Source: Cellvibrio fontiphilus_A (GTDB lineage: Bacteria > Pseudomonadota > Gammaproteobacteria > Pseudomonadales > Cellvibrionaceae). Taken from it: a DNA stretch of 64,000 nucleotides. The notes beneath the pieces were generated by a model. It saw only the letters and a program-made list of their open reading frames with translations. It ran no database searches and had not been told where the DNA came from. Positions 8,209-17,198 of this stretch are shown here, one piece after another (within the stretch, counting starts at the first letter, position 1; every line of letters begins with the position of its first letter). A program made the translations under genes and the position numbers. The stretch is from contig NZ_JBHRTF010000004.1 of NCBI RefSeq assembly GCF_042646205.1, positions 1,054,001 through 1,118,000 of the forward strand. Direction: 5' to 3'.

Positions 8209-8808
8209 ATGAACAATCGTAAGGCAAGCGCGTTAATGTTTATTCAACCTTTATTACTATCCACGTTACTGGCATCTGCAAGTATCAGCTTCGGATCAGG
8301 TATGGCTCCGGTTGTCGATGATTTTAGCAATGCCCAGCAGACCAGCTTGGGTTTTCCGCGCTATTTTGTGAATGACACTATGGCGGGTGGCAACACAAAA
8401 ACCGAACAAGAGATAGTGAAAGGTGTGATCTCAACAAAAGGCGAAATTATTCCCCCGCGTGGACAACCGGGTTGGGCGAGTATTGCCTTGCCACTTGAAG
8501 CGCAGGGAACGCCCAAAGACAGCAGCGCCTTTGAAGGTGTTCGTCTGCTGATTAAAGTGAATAGCGGGAATCTTTCCGTGTCTGCTAACAGCACGGAGAT
8601 TACCAATTTTGACTATCACGTCGCGCTCATTGTAGTGGCTGCCGACGGTAAATTTCATGAAGTTAAAATTCCATTTGGCTCAATGAAACGCAGTTGGTCT
8701 GAACAGACTCCGCTCAATACCAAAACCCTCAACAGCATCAGCATTACCGCCTATGACATGGCAAAAGGCAGTTTTGATTTTGCAGTCGATGAAGTGAGTT
8801 TTTATTAA
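8209..8808 (+). CDS. Exported CIA30-like domain protein
   Basis: A 199-residue protein with an N-terminal signal sequence (hydrophobic core FIQPLLLSTLLASASISFGSG) followed by a domain resembling the CIA30 (NADH:ubiquinone oxidoreductase intermediate-associated protein 30) beta-sandwich: VVDDFSNAQQTSLGFPRYFVNDTMAGG is the recognisable opening and FAVDEVSFY the typical ending. In bacteria this fold is found in exported proteins of unknown or sugar-binding role. GGAG precedes the ATG at good spacing. It is the first gene downstream of the plus-strand copy of the sigma-linked motif, so it is the best candidate target of the divergent sigma factor. Function is not known. Confidence 0.7.
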   Translation: MNNRKASALMFIQPLLLSTLLASASISFGSGMAPVVDDFSNAQQTSLGFPRYFVNDTMAGGNTKTEQEIVKGVISTKGEIIPPRGQPGWASIALPLEAQGTPKDSSAFEGVRLLIKVNSGNLSVSANSTEITNFDYHVALIVVAADGKFHEVKIPFGSMKRSWSEQTPLNTKTLNSISITAYDMAKGSFDFAVDEVSFY

Positions 8809-8839
8809 TTCATTCAACGTAATCATGTTGGGCAATCTT

Positions 8840-10057
8840 ATGAATAAACCAATACTTAACAACCAGCGGTTGGATTATTTAGACGCTGCCAGAGCCTTTG
8901 CGCTGATACTAGGCATTGTGTTTCATGCAAGCCTGTCGTTTATGCCGATGTTTATTGGCTGGGCAGTCATGGATGTATCAACCAGTTCTGTTGTTGCGCT
9001 GTTTGTCATGATCGCCCATTCATTTCGCATGGAATTATTTTTTCTGATTGCCGGCTTTTTCAGCCATATGAGTTTTCATAACCAAGGCGGGCGCAATTTC
9101 ATGCGCTCGCGTTTTTTTCGCATTCTTGTACCGTTTGTGGTGGGTTGGTTTTTACTGCGGCCACTGCTTGTTTCCGGTTGGATTATCGGCGGCGAAAGCA
9201 TGCGCGGCGAGGCTAATATTCTGGCTGGACTCCAGTCGGGTTTTGCCAGCCTCGCAAAATTACCAACTGACTTATTGGTGGGCACGCATCTATGGTTTTT
9301 ATATTATCTGTTATTAATCAGCGCGCTTGTTCTTGTTTTGCGTTATTTGCTAGCGCTACATAATCCGCTACAACAAAAAGTAGTGCAATTGAGTGATAGT
9401 GCGATGAAATGGATGTGCAATTCGCAGCTTGCAATATTTGCGCTCGCCATTCCCTCCGCCATTTGCTTGTGGTTTATGAATTACTGGAGCGTAGATACGC
9501 CCGATAAAACACTGGTTCCCAATATTCCGGTATTGCTGGTGTACGGTGCTTTTTTTATTTTCGGGTGGTTGTTGCATCGGCAAACAAAGCTGATCGAACA
9601 GTTCTCTCGTTTGACATGGAGTAAGTTTTTACTTTGTGTGAGCGGAATTATTATCACAAGCGTGATTTACGATCTCTCGGTAAAACTCACGCATCCTCAC
9701 TACTCACTGTTGAAAGCCTGCTTTGTGTTCAGTCATGCCATTATGATGTGGTTGTTGGTTGCACTGACGATTGGCTTATTCAGGCGCTTTTTGGATCGCC
9801 CGAGCAAAACAATCCGTTACCTTGCCGATTCATCCTATTGGCTTTATTTAATCCATTTGCCAATTGTTATCTTCCTGCAAATTACTTTTGCTGAATTGCC
9901 TTGGCATTGGTCGATAAAACTTGCCAGCATTTCACTATTGACCGTTGTTATATCCCTTGTGATTTACGATTTACTTATTCGCTCGACAATCGTTGGGGCT
10001 ATTTTGAATGGAACCTCCAAACCGCGATTTTTGTTCTATCGCCGTGAAGCGATATAA
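8840..10057 (+). CDS. Acyltransferase family 3 membrane protein (OpgC/MdoC-like)
   Basis: A 405-residue polytopic inner-membrane protein with about ten hydrophobic segments. It opens with RLDYLDAARAFALILGIVFHASLSF, the classical family start with a conserved His after the first membrane segment, and later has SSYWLYLIHLPIVI, another family hallmark. Such enzymes O-acylate glycans or glucans on the periplasmic side (OpgC succinylates osmoregulated glucans). An in-frame ATG at 8825 adds five residues; 8840 is chosen because the family begins right before the RLDYLDAAR segment, but neither start has a strong ribosome site. It lies 31 bases after the CIA30-like gene and is probably in its operon. 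The acyl group and acceptor cannot be predicted. Confidence 0.8.
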   Translation: MNKPILNNQRLDYLDAARAFALILGIVFHASLSFMPMFIGWAVMDVSTSSVVALFVMIAHSFRMELFFLIAGFFSHMSFHNQGGRNFMRSRFFRILVPFVVGWFLLRPLLVSGWIIGGESMRGEANILAGLQSGFASLAKLPTDLLVGTHLWFLYYLLLISALVLVLRYLLALHNPLQQKVVQLSDSAMKWMCNSQLAIFALAIPSAICLWFMNYWSVDTPDKTLVPNIPVLLVYGAFFIFGWLLHRQTKLIEQFSRLTWSKFLLCVSGIIITSVIYDLSVKLTHPHYSLLKACFVFSHAIMMWLLVALTIGLFRRFLDRPSKTIRYLADSSYWLYLIHLPIVIFLQITFAELPWHWSIKLASISLLTVVISLVIYDLLIRSTIVGAILNGTSKPRFLFYRREAI

Positions 10058-10183
10058 AATGAGTTTGAACTATTGGGTTGGATGATAGTCGATAAACCTT
10101 GTACTATTTCTATCTGCTCTTATTTCTACCCCCCTCTTTTGGATGGCACCAAAGGATTAACCACATAATAATCAGGATTTTTT

Positions 10184-11104
10184 ATGGATAAGCGTTTTTT
10201 GTCGTTGTTCAGTTTGATATTGATTTGTGTTACCTCAATGTCAAATGCCCGTGAGATTGCATTGACCTTTGATGATGCACCCACGCCTGACTCAGTATTA
10301 ATGACCGGTGCCGAGCGAACCCAAAAAATTATTGATGCATTAAAAAAGGCTGACGTACCCGATGCATTGATCTTTGTAAAAGCAGGCCACATAGATTCCC
10401 AAAATACAGAGCGTTTAACACAATATGCGGATGCCGGCTTTCATTTGGCAAACCACAGCTTTTCCCATCAATCTGCAAGTCAAATAGGCGTAAACGCCTA
10501 CGCTGAAGATGCCTACAAAGCACATTTAGCACTAAAGCCCTTTAAAAATGTACTGAACTTTCACCGTTTTCCTTATCTGCATTATGGAAAAGATCTGGCG
10601 GACATTAGCCAGTTGCAAGCTTTGCTGACCGAGCTTGGCTATAAAGATGGTTATGTCACTGTCGATAATTTTGATTGGTATATCAGTTCGCTCATCACCA
10701 AAGCTGCTGAAGAAAAGAAAACCATTGATTATGAAAAAGCCCGTGATTTTTATGTGAATAGTTTGTATGACTCTATTGAGTTTTATGATGCTATTGCCAA
10801 AAAAACATTAAAACGCTCTCCACGGCATGTGCTTTTATTGCATGAAAATGATGCAGCGGCATTGTTTGTGGGCGATCTGGTAAATCATTTGCGCAGCAAA
10901 GGCTGGAAAATTATTTCGCCCCAGCAAGCCTATAAAGACCCTATCGCAAAAAGCTTTCCGCAAGTTGCTTTGCATAAGCAGGGCAGGGTTGCCGCTATTG
11001 CCAGTAGCAAAGGCATTCCCGATGCTGAGCTACGTCATCCATCAGAAAATGAACAATATTTGGATCAGGCTTTTGCTAAGGCAGGCGTGATTGTTAGTCA
11101 ATAA
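10184..11104 (+). CDS. Exported polysaccharide deacetylase family protein
   Basis: A 306-residue NodB-homology protein with a signal peptide (cleavage probably after SNA, residue 22). The metal and catalytic motifs are visible: FDDAPT at residues 29-34 with both Asp, the zinc-binding HSFSH pair (His91 and His95), and the RFPYLHYG motif at 128-135. These enzymes remove acetyl groups from GlcNAc-type polymers or other N- or O-acyl substrates. It is 126 bases beyond the acyltransferase and 23 bases before an esterase; the set could act together on an envelope polysaccharide, but this is inference. The substrate is unknown. Confidence 0.85.
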   Translation: MDKRFLSLFSLILICVTSMSNAREIALTFDDAPTPDSVLMTGAERTQKIIDALKKADVPDALIFVKAGHIDSQNTERLTQYADAGFHLANHSFSHQSASQIGVNAYAEDAYKAHLALKPFKNVLNFHRFPYLHYGKDLADISQLQALLTELGYKDGYVTVDNFDWYISSLITKAAEEKKTIDYEKARDFYVNSLYDSIEFYDAIAKKTLKRSPRHVLLLHENDAAALFVGDLVNHLRSKGWKIISPQQAYKDPIAKSFPQVALHKQGRVAAIASSKGIPDAELRHPSENEQYLDQAFAKAGVIVSQ

Positions 11105-11127
11105 TTGATCATAAATAAAGGAATAAC

Positions 11128-11994
11128 ATGTTTATCAAAAAAGCTTTTGCGTTGCTGGTGCTAGGTGCTGTTATTTTTATGAATGGCAGTTATGCAAACC
11201 AGCTACCCCCATTTGGTTATCCCGCCTATGAAACTATTAACATTCATGCGAATAGCAACAATAAAGATTATGAACTTTATGTACAGCTACCCAAGTCATA
11301 TCCGGATACAAAAACGGCTTACCCGTTAATCATTGTTAATGATACTAGCTGGGCTTTTCCGATTACCAATGGTGCTATGGCATTAATGGGAGGAGCTGTT
11401 GTTAAGGAAGCGATTGTGGTGGGTATTTCCTACTCCAAAGGTGATGATCGTATGCTGAGCCGTACACGCGATTACACACCTACATTTTCACCGACAGATA
11501 AAAACGGGAGTTCGAGCCCGGCTCGTAAGGCGTCTGGTCACGCCAAAGAGTATGTTGATTTTATTGAAAGTCAGGTAATCCCTTTATTGCAGAAAAAATA
11601 TCGCATTGATTCAAACAAAAGGGTTTTTGTTGGGCATTCTTACGGCGGGTTGCTCGGCACTTATATTTTATTTAAAAAGCCACACTTGTTTACTGATTAC
11701 ATTATTGGCAGCCCATCCCTGTGGTATGACAATCGCGTTATGTTTAGCCTTGAACAAGCCTTTGCCAAAAACCATAACCGTCTACCAGTTAACGTCGCTA
11801 TGTTCGTTGGATCACTTGAAAATGATTACTACCCAATGGTGACTGATTTATTGGCGATGGAAAAACAATTGCGCTCACGCAACTATGAGGGATTTAATTT
11901 GCGTGTTGAAGTATTGCAAGGGGAAAGCCATCACAGTGTTTTTCCCGGTTTGCTCTCCAAGGGATTGATGGCAACCTTGCCCTTGGAAAAATAA
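11128..11994 (+). CDS. Exported alpha/beta-hydrolase, esterase D/IroE-like
   Basis: A 288-residue exported hydrolase of the putative esterase (Fes/IroE/BesA-like) family. A signal peptide covers residues 1-23 (AFALLVLGAVIFMNGSYA). The nucleophile elbow GHSYGG is at residues 169-174 with Ser171 as nucleophile; an ESHHS segment near residue 265 supplies the likely catalytic His. The block SPARKASGHAKEYVDFIESQVIP before the elbow is typical of the family. Members hydrolyse siderophore esters or acyl esters, and the acyltransferase-deacetylase neighbours suggest an acylated glycan or cell-surface ester here. AAGGAATAAC precedes the start. The exact substrate is not deducible. Confidence 0.8.
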   Translation: MFIKKAFALLVLGAVIFMNGSYANQLPPFGYPAYETINIHANSNNKDYELYVQLPKSYPDTKTAYPLIIVNDTSWAFPITNGAMALMGGAVVKEAIVVGISYSKGDDRMLSRTRDYTPTFSPTDKNGSSSPARKASGHAKEYVDFIESQVIPLLQKKYRIDSNKRVFVGHSYGGLLGTYILFKKPHLFTDYIIGSPSLWYDNRVMFSLEQAFAKNHNRLPVNVAMFVGSLENDYYPMVTDLLAMEKQLRSRNYEGFNLRVEVLQGESHHSVFPGLLSKGLMATLPLEK

Positions 11995-12002
11995 TATTCC
12001 TG

Positions 12003-12042
12003 ATTGCGGCTGCTATTGCAGCTGCCGCAATTATCTTTTTAA
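12003..12042 (+). terminator. Rho-independent terminator after the esterase gene
   Basis: ATTGCG-GCTGC pairs with GCAGC-(TGC bulge)-CGCAAT around a TATT loop, followed by a T-rich stretch. It overlaps the stop codon of the convergent methyltransferase gene, so it may serve both directions. Confidence 0.6.
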
Positions 12043-12759
12043 CTCATACACACACATATTCACCGCTGAAGCTAAATTCAGCGATTCAATCGCCCCGCAG
12101 CCTGCAATAGTAAACGCTTGTGCATTCATCGCCTGCAGTGCCTCACGCGGTACACCGCGCGCTTCATTGCCAAACAGGTAGCAGTCAAAATTTTTAAAAC
12201 TCTTATCACTCAATGCTTTTCCGTTCATATCCAGTGTGGCGATAGATGTGAATCGTTCAGCCAGTGATTCGACAGGTACATCCAATTCAATCGGCACATG
12301 AAAAATCGCGCCCATACTGGAGCGAACCACTTTGGGGTTGTAAGGATCAACCGAGCCAGGGCTGAGCAGGCAGCGAAAGTTGCCGAACCAGGCGAGGCTG
12401 CGCAAAATGGTGCCTAAATTGCCGGGGTCTTGTACTTCATAGAGGTAAATAATTTTTTCGTTGGCTGTTTGAGTGCCTGTGTTATTCAGTAGGGGCGCTA
12501 CAGCGATAATCCCTTGCGGCGTTTTGGTGTCGGACAACTGCGCCATGTGTTTTTCGCTGACCAGATGTTTTTTAAACTGGCTCGGAAAATCCTTGAACTG
12601 TTCGGTCACAAATAATTCGCAGTGGTTCAGCGCCGGATTAATCGCAGCCGCTTTTTCCAATTCCAGAATTAAATGTTCACCCTCCACCAAAAAATAACCG
12701 AATTCGGTACGGTATTTTTTGTGGTGGAGTTTTTTGGCTTCATCCAGTTTTAATGACAT
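12031..12759 (-). CDS. TrmH/SpoU family RNA 2'-O-methyltransferase
   Basis: A 242-residue SPOUT-fold methyltransferase that uses S-adenosylmethionine to methylate the ribose of tRNA or rRNA. The three SpoU motifs are present in order: motif 1 EVQDPGNLGTILRSLAWFG, motif 2 YLFGNEARGVPREAL and motif 3 SLNLASAVNMCVYEL. A short N-terminal substrate-binding region precedes the catalytic domain, as in RlmB/TsnR-like proteins. The target nucleoside cannot be told from sequence alone. It lies five bases downstream of the FAD oxidoreductase gene on the same strand and is probably co-transcribed. Confidence 0.88.
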   Translation of the reverse strand: MSLKLDEAKKLHHKKYRTEFGYFLVEGEHLILELEKAAAINPALNHCELFVTEQFKDFPSQFKKHLVSEKHMAQLSDTKTPQGIIAVAPLLNNTGTQTANEKIIYLYEVQDPGNLGTILRSLAWFGNFRCLLSPGSVDPYNPKVVRSSMGAIFHVPIELDVPVESLAERFTSIATLDMNGKALSDKSFKNFDCYLFGNEARGVPREALQAMNAQAFTIAGCGAIESLNLASAVNMCVYELKR

Positions 12760-12764
12760 GGCGA

Positions 12765-14384
12765 TTAACCTTGCAGATCAGCGAGCATGGCTTTTGCGAC
12801 AGCTTCAGCGACTTTAATACCATCCACTCCCGCCGATAAAATTCCCCCCGCATAACCAGCGCCTTCACCGGCAGGATACAAACCGCGCGTATTTAAACTT
12901 TGTAGCGATTCGTGATTGCGCGTAATGCGCACCGGGGATGAGGTGCGGGTTTCAATGCCGGTTAAGACGGCATCATCGCGATCAAAACCGCGAATTTGTT
13001 TACCGAATTCTGGCAGCGCTTCGCGAATCGCCTCAATCACATAATCGGGCAGGGACGGTGCTAAATCGCCCAGTTTTACACCGGGTTTGTAAGAGGGTTC
13101 TACTTCACCAAATTCGCTTGATGGCTTGCCGCGAATAAAATCGCCCACCAATTGCCCCGGTGCGCAGTAATCATGTCCACCCAATTCAAATGCGCGCGAT
13201 TCCAATTTTTCCTGCAGTTCGACCCCCGCGAGCGGGCCGCCGGGGAAATCTTTTTCTGGTTCAATTCCCACCACAATGCCCGCGTTAGCATTGCGCTCGT
13301 TGCGTGAATACTGGCTCATGCCGTTGGTGACAACGCGGTTAGGTTCGGAGGTGGCGGCGACTACGGTGCCGCCGGGGCACATACAAAAACTGTACACCGC
13401 GCGGCCATTGTTTGCGTGGTACACCAATTTATAATCCGCTGCGCCTAATTCGGGGTGACCGGCATACTTACCGAGGCGAGCGTTATCAATTAAAGATTGT
13501 GGGTGTTCAATACGGAAGCCCACTGCGAAGGGTTTGGCTTCAATAAATACACCGCGCTCGTGAATTTTGCGGAAGGTATCGCGCGAGCTATGACCAAGTG
13601 CAAGCACTACATAACGGCTGCGCAGTGTTTCGCCACTCGCCAATACCACACCTTCAATGCGGCCATTTTCAATAATAAAGTCGGTCACTTTACTTTCAAA
13701 CCGCACTTCACCACCCAGTGCTTTAATTTCTTCGCGCATGGTGGATACCACGCCGGTCAAGCGAAAGGTACCTATGTGCGGTTTGCTTACATACATAATC
13801 TCTTCTGGCGCACCGGCACGCACAAATTCGTGCATGACTTTGCGGCCATAAAATTTCGGGTCTTTAATTTGGCTGTAGAGTTTGCCATCAGAAAATAAAC
13901 CCGCACCACCTTCACCAAATTGCACGTTGGATTCGGGCGTTAATACTTTATTGCGCCAGAGTGCCCAGGTGTCTTTGGTGCGTTTGCGTACATCCTTACC
14001 GCGTTCTAACACAATCGGTTTAAAACCCATTTGCGCAAGAGTCAGTGCGGCAAATAAACCGCAGGGGCCAAAACCTATCACTAGTGGGCGTTCGGTTAAA
14101 TCCGCGGGCGCTTGTGCAACGGGATAATAGTTGGTGTCTGGTGCGGGGCGAATATTTTTATCATCGGCAAAACGGCTGAGAATTTTTTCCTCATTATTTG
14201 CTTGCAGGTCGATGATATAAACAAAGGTGATTTCGCTGTTTTTTTTGCGCGCATCGTAGCTGCGTTTAAATACGGTGAAATCCAGCAAATCGGTATCTTT
14301 GATTTTCAGGCGTTTGACGATGGCAGCGCGCAGTGCTTCTGCGGGGTGATCGAGCGGCAGTTGCAGTTCGGTAATACGGATCAT
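12765..14384 (-). CDS. NAD(P)/FAD-dependent oxidoreductase (COG2509 type)
   Basis: A 539-residue flavoprotein of the large uncharacterised FAD-dependent dehydrogenase family. The N-terminal 95 residues form the small RNA-binding-like domain usual for the family; the Rossmann FAD motif follows (VIGFGPCGLFAALTLAQMGF and VLERG). Later conserved blocks include NVQFGEGGAGLFSDGKL, ALGHSSRDTF, CMCPGG and the C-terminal GLYPAGEGAGYAGGILSAGVDG flavin-binding segment. The frame is open to 14507, but ATG 14384 has AGGAGCC just upstream and matches the usual MIRI start. The reaction is unknown; the protein is presumably cytoplasmic. Confidence 0.88.
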   Translation of the reverse strand: MIRITELQLPLDHPAEALRAAIVKRLKIKDTDLLDFTVFKRSYDARKKNSEITFVYIIDLQANNEEKILSRFADDKNIRPAPDTNYYPVAQAPADLTERPLVIGFGPCGLFAALTLAQMGFKPIVLERGKDVRKRTKDTWALWRNKVLTPESNVQFGEGGAGLFSDGKLYSQIKDPKFYGRKVMHEFVRAGAPEEIMYVSKPHIGTFRLTGVVSTMREEIKALGGEVRFESKVTDFIIENGRIEGVVLASGETLRSRYVVLALGHSSRDTFRKIHERGVFIEAKPFAVGFRIEHPQSLIDNARLGKYAGHPELGAADYKLVYHANNGRAVYSFCMCPGGTVVAATSEPNRVVTNGMSQYSRNERNANAGIVVGIEPEKDFPGGPLAGVELQEKLESRAFELGGHDYCAPGQLVGDFIRGKPSSEFGEVEPSYKPGVKLGDLAPSLPDYVIEAIREALPEFGKQIRGFDRDDAVLTGIETRTSSPVRITRNHESLQSLNTRGLYPAGEGAGYAGGILSAGVDGIKVAEAVAKAMLADLQG

Positions 14385-14596
14385 GATGGCTCCTGGCCGG
14401 TAACTTTCCGGCAAAAGGATGAAAGACTGGGAAATGAGGCATTTTACGCGGCTTGGTGCAGGGCTGCCAGATGAGCACACCGATTGAGCTGCATTTTTTG
14501 TCACCAAAGCTTCATGAACTTGCCATTAATTAGTCATAAGCCACAACCATTCTTGCGGGCTGATTGTCTTCTCATTCGACCTTAAAGGATCAGTCC

Positions 14597-17098
14597 ATGC
14601 AATTTGCAAAGAAAGTACTCTCGCTGGCAGTTATTGCCAGCTTACCCATGCTAATGGTTGGCTGTGGTGGTGACGATGGTAAAAACGGTACTAATGGCAG
14701 CAACGGTAGCAATGGCAGTAATGGTGCAAATGGCGCAGATGGTAAAACCAGCCTGATTGCACAAACCCGGTTAGTTGCTGGTGATAGTCAGTGTTTTGCG
14801 GGCGGCATAAAAATTGAAACCGGTATTGATGTCAACAGCGATAACACTTTGCAACCTACAGAAGTGAATCAAACTAGCTATCAGTGTGAAAAAACGCTGG
14901 TGAATAGTGCAATGAATTTTAATCGTGTAGCCACCTTTCCCGTGTGTTTACAAATCAGCGCGACTTGCAATACCAGTGATGAAACCGCTGCAGAAATTGT
15001 TGCTGCGAGCACTGACGGCATGACCTTGATTTATACCGACGCGCTCAAAGAGCAAATTGGTTTTACTGATATCAGCCAGCTCAGTGCACCTTTGGCAAGA
15101 GGTGTGTTGGCTATGGGTGGTGAGCCCACATCGATTGCAGTGAAAGGCGGTTATGCGTTAATTGCGGTAGATACTTCTGCTGATTTTATTAATGCCTCTG
15201 GCGATTTTGTTGTTGTCGATATTGCAACTCAAACGATTGTTCATCGCCGCAGTATTGGTGGTCAGCCAGATTCGGTAGCCATCAGCCCGGATGGCAAATA
15301 TGCCGCCATTGTGATTGAAAACCAACGCGATGAAGACCTGAATAATGGCTTGCCACCACAGTTGCCAGCCGGCAAATTAATTGTGGTTGACCTGAGTGCA
15401 GCCAGCCCCGTTGACTGGACTATGCGCGATGTGAATTTAACCGGTATTGCCAGTTTGTACGCCGCTGACCCTGAGCCAGAATTTGTCGATATCAACACCG
15501 ATAATATTGCTGTAGTAACCTTGCAAGAAAATAACCATATTGCGTTAGTTGATTTGGCGACGGCTAGTGTTACAAATCACTTTACGGCAGGCGCTGTAGA
15601 TCTGGTAAATGTAGACCTCACTGATAATCGCCCTGCGTTAATTAAACCCGTCGAAGTAAAAACAGCACAGCTGCGTGAACCCGATGGCGTAACCTGGATT
15701 AATAAGGATTATTTTGCCACTGCAAACGAAGGTGATTTAAATGGCGGCAGCCGTGGTTTCACCGTGTTTAATAAACAGGGTGAGGTTATTTGGGATTCCG
15801 GTTCAGCACTGGATGATATGGCAATTCGCTTTGGTCATTATCAAGATCGTCGCTCAGATGCCAAAGGTAATGAGCCAGAAAATATTGAAATGGGTGTGTT
15901 CGGTGGCAACCGTTATTTGTTTGTTAACTCCGAGCGCTCCAGTGTGATTTTTGTTTACGATGTGGCTGACCCCACTAAACCGGTATTCAAACAAGTATTG
16001 CCTGCCAGTGCCGCACCTGAAGGTGGTTTGGCAATTCCCGCGCGCAATTTATATGTTGTCGCCTCTGAGAATGACACACGCAGTGCAGCCATTCGCGCGG
16101 GTTTGAATATTTACAGTTACAACCAACAACCGGCAGCTTATCCAACCGTGCAATCCGTAAATCGCCCGGACGGCAACCCAATTCCCTGGAGTGCTTTATC
16201 GGCGTTGACCAATGACATGAATAACCCCGATATTCTCTATTCCATTGAAGATAGCTTCTTCGGTCAGAATAGAATTTTTGTGGTGGATATCAGTACCAAG
16301 CCAGCGCTGATTGTCGATGAAATAAAAATCATGGACACCAATAACGTGTTTGCTAATTCGGGTGTGAATGCACATTTACCGAGTGTGACTAACGCTGAAC
16401 TAGCCGCGATGATTAACGCTGACAAATCCGTGAATATAGATCCCGAAGGTTTGGCAAAAGCAGCTGACGGTGGTTTCTGGATCGCCTCGGAAGGTTCAGG
16501 CGCAGCGGCTAGTGCGGCATCTATGAATTTGATTTTCAAAACCGATGCCCGTGGTGTGATTGAATCGGTCATTCATTTGCCCGCTGCAGTGAATAATTTG
16601 CAAATCAACAATGGTTACGAAGGTATTGCTGAGTATAACAATAGCCTCTACGTCGCCTTCCAACGCGCGTGGGCGGGTGAGACTAATCCACGCATTGGTA
16701 TTTATGATTTGGCTGCACAAAGCTGGAAGTTTGTGTACTACCCCTTGGATGCTTACAGCTCGCAATACGCGGGTGGTTGGGTGGGTTTGTCGGAAATTAC
16801 GTCCATCGGCAATGGCGAGTTTATGGTGCTGGAGCGCGATAACCGCGGCGGTTTGGATGCGGCCATTAAACGTTTGTACAAAATTAATTTACAAACGGTT
16901 AGCGATGGTGATCTGATCACCAAAACCCTGATTAAAGATATCAAACCGGCCCTCGCTTCCACCAAAGGGACTTTAATCGAAAAAGTAGAAGGTGTTGCGG
17001 TCACCCTGAACGGTGAGGTTTATATAGTGACCGATAACGACGGCGTGAATGATCACAGCGGCGAAACCCAACTGATGAATCTGGGTCGCTTGTTTTAA
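14597..17098 (+). CDS. Phytase-like esterase/choice-of-anchor I lipoprotein with GxN repeats
   Basis: An 833-residue outer-envelope lipoprotein. The signal sequence ends in LMVGC (lipobox), then comes a short collagen-like linker of Gly-x-Asn/Asp triplets (GTNGSNGSNGSNGANG). The middle is a beta-propeller of choice-of-anchor I type (SPDGKYAAIVIEN, EPENIEMGVFGGNRYLFVNSERS), and the C-terminal third matches the phytase-like esterase domain (IDPEGLAKAADGGFWIASE, EGIAEYNNSLYVAFQR, MVLERDNRGG). Such proteins occur in phosphate-scavenging contexts, but activity is unproven. ATG 14597 is used because it starts the signal peptide and has AAAGGA upstream; an upstream in-frame ATG at 14564 lacks this. 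A strong terminator follows. Confidence 0.8.
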   Translation: MQFAKKVLSLAVIASLPMLMVGCGGDDGKNGTNGSNGSNGSNGANGADGKTSLIAQTRLVAGDSQCFAGGIKIETGIDVNSDNTLQPTEVNQTSYQCEKTLVNSAMNFNRVATFPVCLQISATCNTSDETAAEIVAASTDGMTLIYTDALKEQIGFTDISQLSAPLARGVLAMGGEPTSIAVKGGYALIAVDTSADFINASGDFVVVDIATQTIVHRRSIGGQPDSVAISPDGKYAAIVIENQRDEDLNNGLPPQLPAGKLIVVDLSAASPVDWTMRDVNLTGIASLYAADPEPEFVDINTDNIAVVTLQENNHIALVDLATASVTNHFTAGAVDLVNVDLTDNRPALIKPVEVKTAQLREPDGVTWINKDYFATANEGDLNGGSRGFTVFNKQGEVIWDSGSALDDMAIRFGHYQDRRSDAKGNEPENIEMGVFGGNRYLFVNSERSSVIFVYDVADPTKPVFKQVLPASAAPEGGLAIPARNLYVVASENDTRSAAIRAGLNIYSYNQQPAAYPTVQSVNRPDGNPIPWSALSALTNDMNNPDILYSIEDSFFGQNRIFVVDISTKPALIVDEIKIMDTNNVFANSGVNAHLPSVTNAELAAMINADKSVNIDPEGLAKAADGGFWIASEGSGAAASAASMNLIFKTDARGVIESVIHLPAAVNNLQINNGYEGIAEYNNSLYVAFQRAWAGETNPRIGIYDLAAQSWKFVYYPLDAYSSQYAGGWVGLSEITSIGNGEFMVLERDNRGGLDAAIKRLYKINLQTVSDGDLITKTLIKDIKPALASTKGTLIEKVEGVAVTLNGEVYIVTDNDGVNDHSGETQLMNLGRLF

Positions 17099-17119
17099 TT
17101 AACACCTCTGCGTGACTTC

Positions 17120-17143
17120 AAGGGAGCTTCGGCTCCCTTTTTT
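17120..17143 (+). terminator. Rho-independent terminator after the phytase-like gene
   Basis: GGGAGC-TTCG-GCTCCC with a six-base T-run, a textbook TTCG-loop terminator. Confidence 0.93.
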
Positions 17144-17160
17144 GTTGGCCGGAAATCTGA

Positions 17161-17198
17161 TTGCATAAATTTTGGTATTACCTATAATACCAAATATG
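17161..17198 (+). promoter_or_regulatory. Toxin-antitoxin promoter with overlapping palindromic operator
   Basis: TTGCAT (17161-17166), 16-base spacer and TATAAT (17183-17188) form a good sigma-70 promoter. A perfect inverted repeat TTGGTATTA-CCTA-TAATACCAA (17172-17193) overlaps the -10. The start codon at 17196 lies seven bases after the -10, so the transcript is predicted to have essentially no leader, and no ribosome-binding site is visible. The palindrome is the expected site for autorepression by the antitoxin. Confidence 0.75.

Noticed and set aside
14385..14507. N-terminal extension of the FAD oxidoreductase
   Set aside because: ATG 14384 has a strong AGGAG and the extension has none of the family sequence.
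14690..14745. Gly-x-Asn triplets as a possible phage tail-fibre or collagen gene
   Set aside because: They form only a short linker after the lipobox of a phytase-like lipoprotein; no phage genes are nearby.
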